A stretch of 64,000 bases of DNA. It comes from [Phormidium] sp. LEGE 05292 (GTDB taxonomy: Bacteria > Cyanobacteriota > Cyanobacteriia > Cyanobacteriales > Aerosakkonemataceae). The stretch lies in assembly GCF_015207735.1 (NCBI RefSeq), contig NZ_JADEWG010000011.1, positions 1 through 64,000 on the forward strand, written 5' to 3'. Shown here in pieces: positions 61,394-64,000 of this stretch (position 1 is its first letter; every line of letters starts with the position of its first letter). Below the pieces are notes generated by a model that was not told the origin of the DNA, did no database searches, and saw only the letters and a program-made list of their open reading frames with translations. A program made the position numbers and the translations under genes.

Positions 61394-63451
61394 ATGAATC
61401 AGCAAGTATATAGTCGTTCTAAAGGTCAAGTTTTACGCCGCTTTGAACCAGGAATTGTTGTTACAATTCCTACGGGGACAATTGAAATTAAAAAACATGA
61501 TGTCCGTAGAGTATATGACCTTAGTAAAGATTTACCTGAAGTTATACGTCAAGAATTAAATCGCTGGAAACATCTGGATAGTCAGATGAAAAAATTCCTT
61601 GAACGAAAAGCAGAATTAGTACCTGTATTGACAACATCTGTTTTTGGAAAGAGATTAGATGTCAGAGAGTGTGCCAAATGTGGAGCAATTCGTTACATGA
61701 GGCAATGGAAAGGAGAAGCGGATGCTCCCTGTCATCGTTGTAGTCATCCGATACTAAATGAAATTCCCTTTGTGTTTGCTCATGTAGACGGCACAATGAT
61801 TCAACTCCGCCCTGAAGAATGTCCCGAACATAGTTACAAATATCTCATTCTGGAAAGGGGTTCTCGCAAACGTTGGCGTTGTAAAGTACCTAATTGTAGT
61901 CATGCACAAGATATACAGCAATTTCTGCCAAAAAATTCTCCTATAAAAAGCGAAAAAGTTATTGAAAAAATAAAGCTAGATACTGGAAATGAACCTAGCT
62001 TAATAATGCGACTAACAAACATTTCAGATAGCAAATTGCAAGTGGTTCATTCAATTTCTCGTATTAATCCTACTTCAAATGTCGAAATTTTTTTAGGATG
62101 TCCTGAATCACTGCCAGCAATTCTTTCTATTCATCTAGGTTATTTCAATTATCAAGCTGAAAACATTTCTCAACTAACAGACATGATCCGAGTGGTTGGT
62201 AAAGGAACTCAGGAAGACGATAAGCAAGTAGAGCAACTCATCAAAACACTAAAATTAAGTGGTTTAGATGATGCAACTATTCAAACTATTCTCATTAATA
62301 ATAAACAAGTTCAAGAGAGTGAGGCAGGAGGCCCAGTAGTTGCGGAATTAAGAAAAGCATTAAATCAACTTTCTACAAGTACCCAACAACTTTTAGGAGA
62401 TGCTAAAGCTGAAAGAGAAACGCGCGATGCTGGAGAAAAGTTAACAACAGCGCAGGATAATGCTCGTACTCTTCGAGAGCAACTGAGCGACTATGCTGTG
62501 CTATTGGATTTAAAACGTAAAACCCTTGATGATACTGTCAAGGATTTAGGTAAAATTAGCTCTCCCTTCTGTGCCAATCTACAAGCAGCAGGGGATTTAA
62601 TGCGTAAAAGCCTGGGAATTAATCAGGTTACGGTGATTCAAGACTTACCTGTTTTGCATCTTGCTTATGGGTATACTCGCCTATCTCACCAACCAGAAGC
62701 TGCTGTATTGTGGGCATTTGACCGCGAAAACTTTGATTTACCGGGTGAGGAACCAAAGGGAAACTGGATTCCCATGCCTGTTTATAAACTAACAACAGAA
62801 GCACTTTCCTTTCAGTTTGATGCTAAACGGATTGTGAAATGGCTCCATGCCAATAATTTAGCTCCCGCTCCAGCTAGCATCAGTGAACCAACACTTTGGC
62901 TTTTGGAGCGTCACAGTCGGATTTCTAGCCGTAGTGGGCCAGCTTTTGATGATAATTTGTCTCCAGATTTTCTAATTCCCTGGTTAGTAAGTTCGGCGTT
63001 ACATAGTGCTAATCATCTTTTGATAAAAGCGATCGCTGACCAAAGTAGCTTCGGCGAAACTGCTCTTTCTGAACATTTACTTTTTAGTCTCAACCAAACC
63101 ATCGTTTTTGTAAATCGCTTACAAGAATTTTCTCTTGGCGGGCTGAAAACCTTCTTTGAACAACGTCTAGACCAAGCATTCCAGAGCCTTTTGCAAGAAA
63201 GAGGTGATTGTATGTTTGACCCCTACTGCGAAGAAACTTTAGGTGGAGCTTGTAATGGGTGCTTGCATTTACCAGAAGTAGTGTGTCGCCTCTTTAATAA
63301 TGCTCTCAGCCGGATATTGCTTTATGGTGGAGATATCAGTGCTGAAACAGAAGAGGCTGGAGTCAGAAAAACACTATGGAAAAACCCTAATTTATCTGAG
63401 TTAATTGGGAAAGAGCAGTTTATCGGTCTGTGGGATGGCGGCTTGGATTAA
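61394..63451 (+). CDS. drmB: DISARM DUF1998 protein DrmB
   Basis: 685 aa. The N-terminal part has a zinc-binding module (CAKCGAIRYMRQW...CHRCSHPI, about 95-120) and further Cys (CPEHS, CKVPNCSH). The middle is a coiled coil (about 330-380). The C-terminal DUF1998 domain has CEETLGGACNGCLHLPEVVC (about 610-630). This is the DrmB arrangement and gives the partner that forms the DrmAB complex, which recognises 5' DNA ends. It is the last plus-strand gene of the operon in the window. drmC (phospholipase D-like) would be expected next but is not found here. Confidence 0.92.
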   Translation: MNQQVYSRSKGQVLRRFEPGIVVTIPTGTIEIKKHDVRRVYDLSKDLPEVIRQELNRWKHLDSQMKKFLERKAELVPVLTTSVFGKRLDVRECAKCGAIRYMRQWKGEADAPCHRCSHPILNEIPFVFAHVDGTMIQLRPEECPEHSYKYLILERGSRKRWRCKVPNCSHAQDIQQFLPKNSPIKSEKVIEKIKLDTGNEPSLIMRLTNISDSKLQVVHSISRINPTSNVEIFLGCPESLPAILSIHLGYFNYQAENISQLTDMIRVVGKGTQEDDKQVEQLIKTLKLSGLDDATIQTILINNKQVQESEAGGPVVAELRKALNQLSTSTQQLLGDAKAERETRDAGEKLTTAQDNARTLREQLSDYAVLLDLKRKTLDDTVKDLGKISSPFCANLQAAGDLMRKSLGINQVTVIQDLPVLHLAYGYTRLSHQPEAAVLWAFDRENFDLPGEEPKGNWIPMPVYKLTTEALSFQFDAKRIVKWLHANNLAPAPASISEPTLWLLERHSRISSRSGPAFDDNLSPDFLIPWLVSSALHSANHLLIKAIADQSSFGETALSEHLLFSLNQTIVFVNRLQEFSLGGLKTFFEQRLDQAFQSLLQERGDCMFDPYCEETLGGACNGCLHLPEVVCRLFNNALSRILLYGGDISAETEEAGVRKTLWKNPNLSELIGKEQFIGLWDGGLD

Positions 63452-63521
63452 GCTATAGCTCCAATATCGTTATCTCAAATATCCACTATCTCAGTCTAGT
63501 CTTGTCAGTTAAAATTTGAAG

Positions 63522-64000
63522 TCAATCTTCTTGGGAAAGAATCAGATTAAGAATATTCATTTCTTTCGACTGAAAAAGCTGATTTTCATCAAATAGACTT
63601 TTCCCAAGCTTATCCATTGCACCACTATTAAAGACGACATAGGGGATATTTTGATAATTAGAGTCGATCGGTATAATGTTGTGTGCTAAAGAAAGTGTCT
63701 GAACATACTTTGCCAAAATATCCCTAAAGGATGGATTAGATACCCTCCTATCGTCTGCAAAATATTCTTCAAAAGCATTAATAGCTATAAATGTCTGTAT
63801 GGGCAAAGCGTAATAACGGTCTGAACACATTGAAGTCTGGCTTAGTTTTTGCGATCGCTCCAATTCACTAAAGAGCGTTTGCGCTAAATCTATCAGAGAA
63901 TCTACTGCTCTAGTAATTTGTTTCGGGTATTTTCCTGATTTGACCAAAAGCTGAAGTTTACTGATAAATTCTTTATTTCGTTCAGGGTCAATAATTTTGT
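63522..64000 (-). CDS. Partial hypothetical protein, runs past window end
   Basis: The open frame is complete at its 3' end (stop at 63522) and continues upstream beyond base 64000. An annotated-looking start at 63947 is only an internal TTG. Visible sequence: a helical N-terminal part (KQITRAVDSLIDLAQTLFSELERSQKL), then a mixed segment with YYALPIQTFIAINAFEEYF. No motif is recognised. It is convergent with drmB, so it is not part of the DISARM operon. The role is unknown. Confidence 0.6.
   Translation of the reverse strand, partial: KIIDPERNKEFISKLQLLVKSGKYPKQITRAVDSLIDLAQTLFSELERSQKLSQTSMCSDRYYALPIQTFIAINAFEEYFADDRRVSNPSFRDILAKYVQTLSLAHNIIPIDSNYQNIPYVVFNSGAMDKLGKSLFDENQLFQSKEMNILNLILSQED

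Overview
The window reads as one end of an accessory replicon from a cyanobacterium, probably a filamentous one. HIP1-type GCGATCGC octamers are scattered through genes and gaps, the replication protein is of the cyanobacterial plasmid CyRepA1/DUF3854 type, and VMAP-type and AAA_35 ATPases, a kinase-ATPase-GAF-PAS giant and small dispersed repeats are all typical of that group. No rRNA, tRNA or housekeeping operon was seen.

The central result is that the replicon may be linear with hairpin telomeres. Bases 1-68 are a perfect palindrome centred at 34/35, and 10499-11527 encodes a compact telomere resolvase (protelomerase) with the GRR, lysine, YxxxR and tyrosine positions of the TelN/TelK family. 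The resolvase promoter repeats an 11-base word of the palindrome. The DNA tip is probably at 34/35, with bases 1-34 being the opposite strand read around the hairpin.

Layout. 1-7 kb: subtelomeric mobile DNA. It holds two ~800-bp arrays of GTCATAGATA-like motifs flanking an orphan tnsB of the type V-K CAST lineage (no tnsC, tniQ or cas12k), then a ~0.5-kb inverted-repeat element split by an IS630-family insertion sequence. 7-10 kb: two tandem paralogous GTPases. 10-22 kb: replicon backbone, comprising the resolvase, a divergent partner, a seven-gene cassette of coiled-coil, membrane and P-loop ATPase proteins, an RHH protein and CyRepA1. 22-29 kb: patatin phospholipase, GH108 muramidase, L,D-transpeptidase-like protein, two holin-sized membrane proteins and an HTH/AAA ATPase. 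29-35 kb: DyP-type peroxidase, an internally duplicated protein with NHLP-like segments, a fused TOMM (E1-like/YcaO) cyclodehydratase and an amidohydrolase. 35-42 kb: giant Ser/Thr kinase. 42-45 kb: a chitinase-like protein with an aerolysin-like tail, and a LysM protein. 45-48 kb: tyrosine recombinase and RHH protein. 48-64 kb: defence island with an HTH-NACHT NTPase, PD-(D/E)XK-like protein, TIR-like protein and a class 2 DISARM set (drmMII, drmE, drmA, drmB) with an embedded C39-like cysteine protease. drmC is not seen.

Five transcription units (GTPases, L,D-transpeptidase-like gene, small membrane gene/AAA gene, peroxidase-TOMM cluster, LysM/chitinase-toxin) share an upstream tandem array of ATGAG boxes at 11-12-nt spacing ending in a conserved GTTGA-like box. 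This looks like a binding site for an OmpR/PhoB-type regulator and suggests that the toxin, lysis, RiPP and GTPase genes form one regulon. All functional assignments come from reading motifs by eye; no database search was possible.
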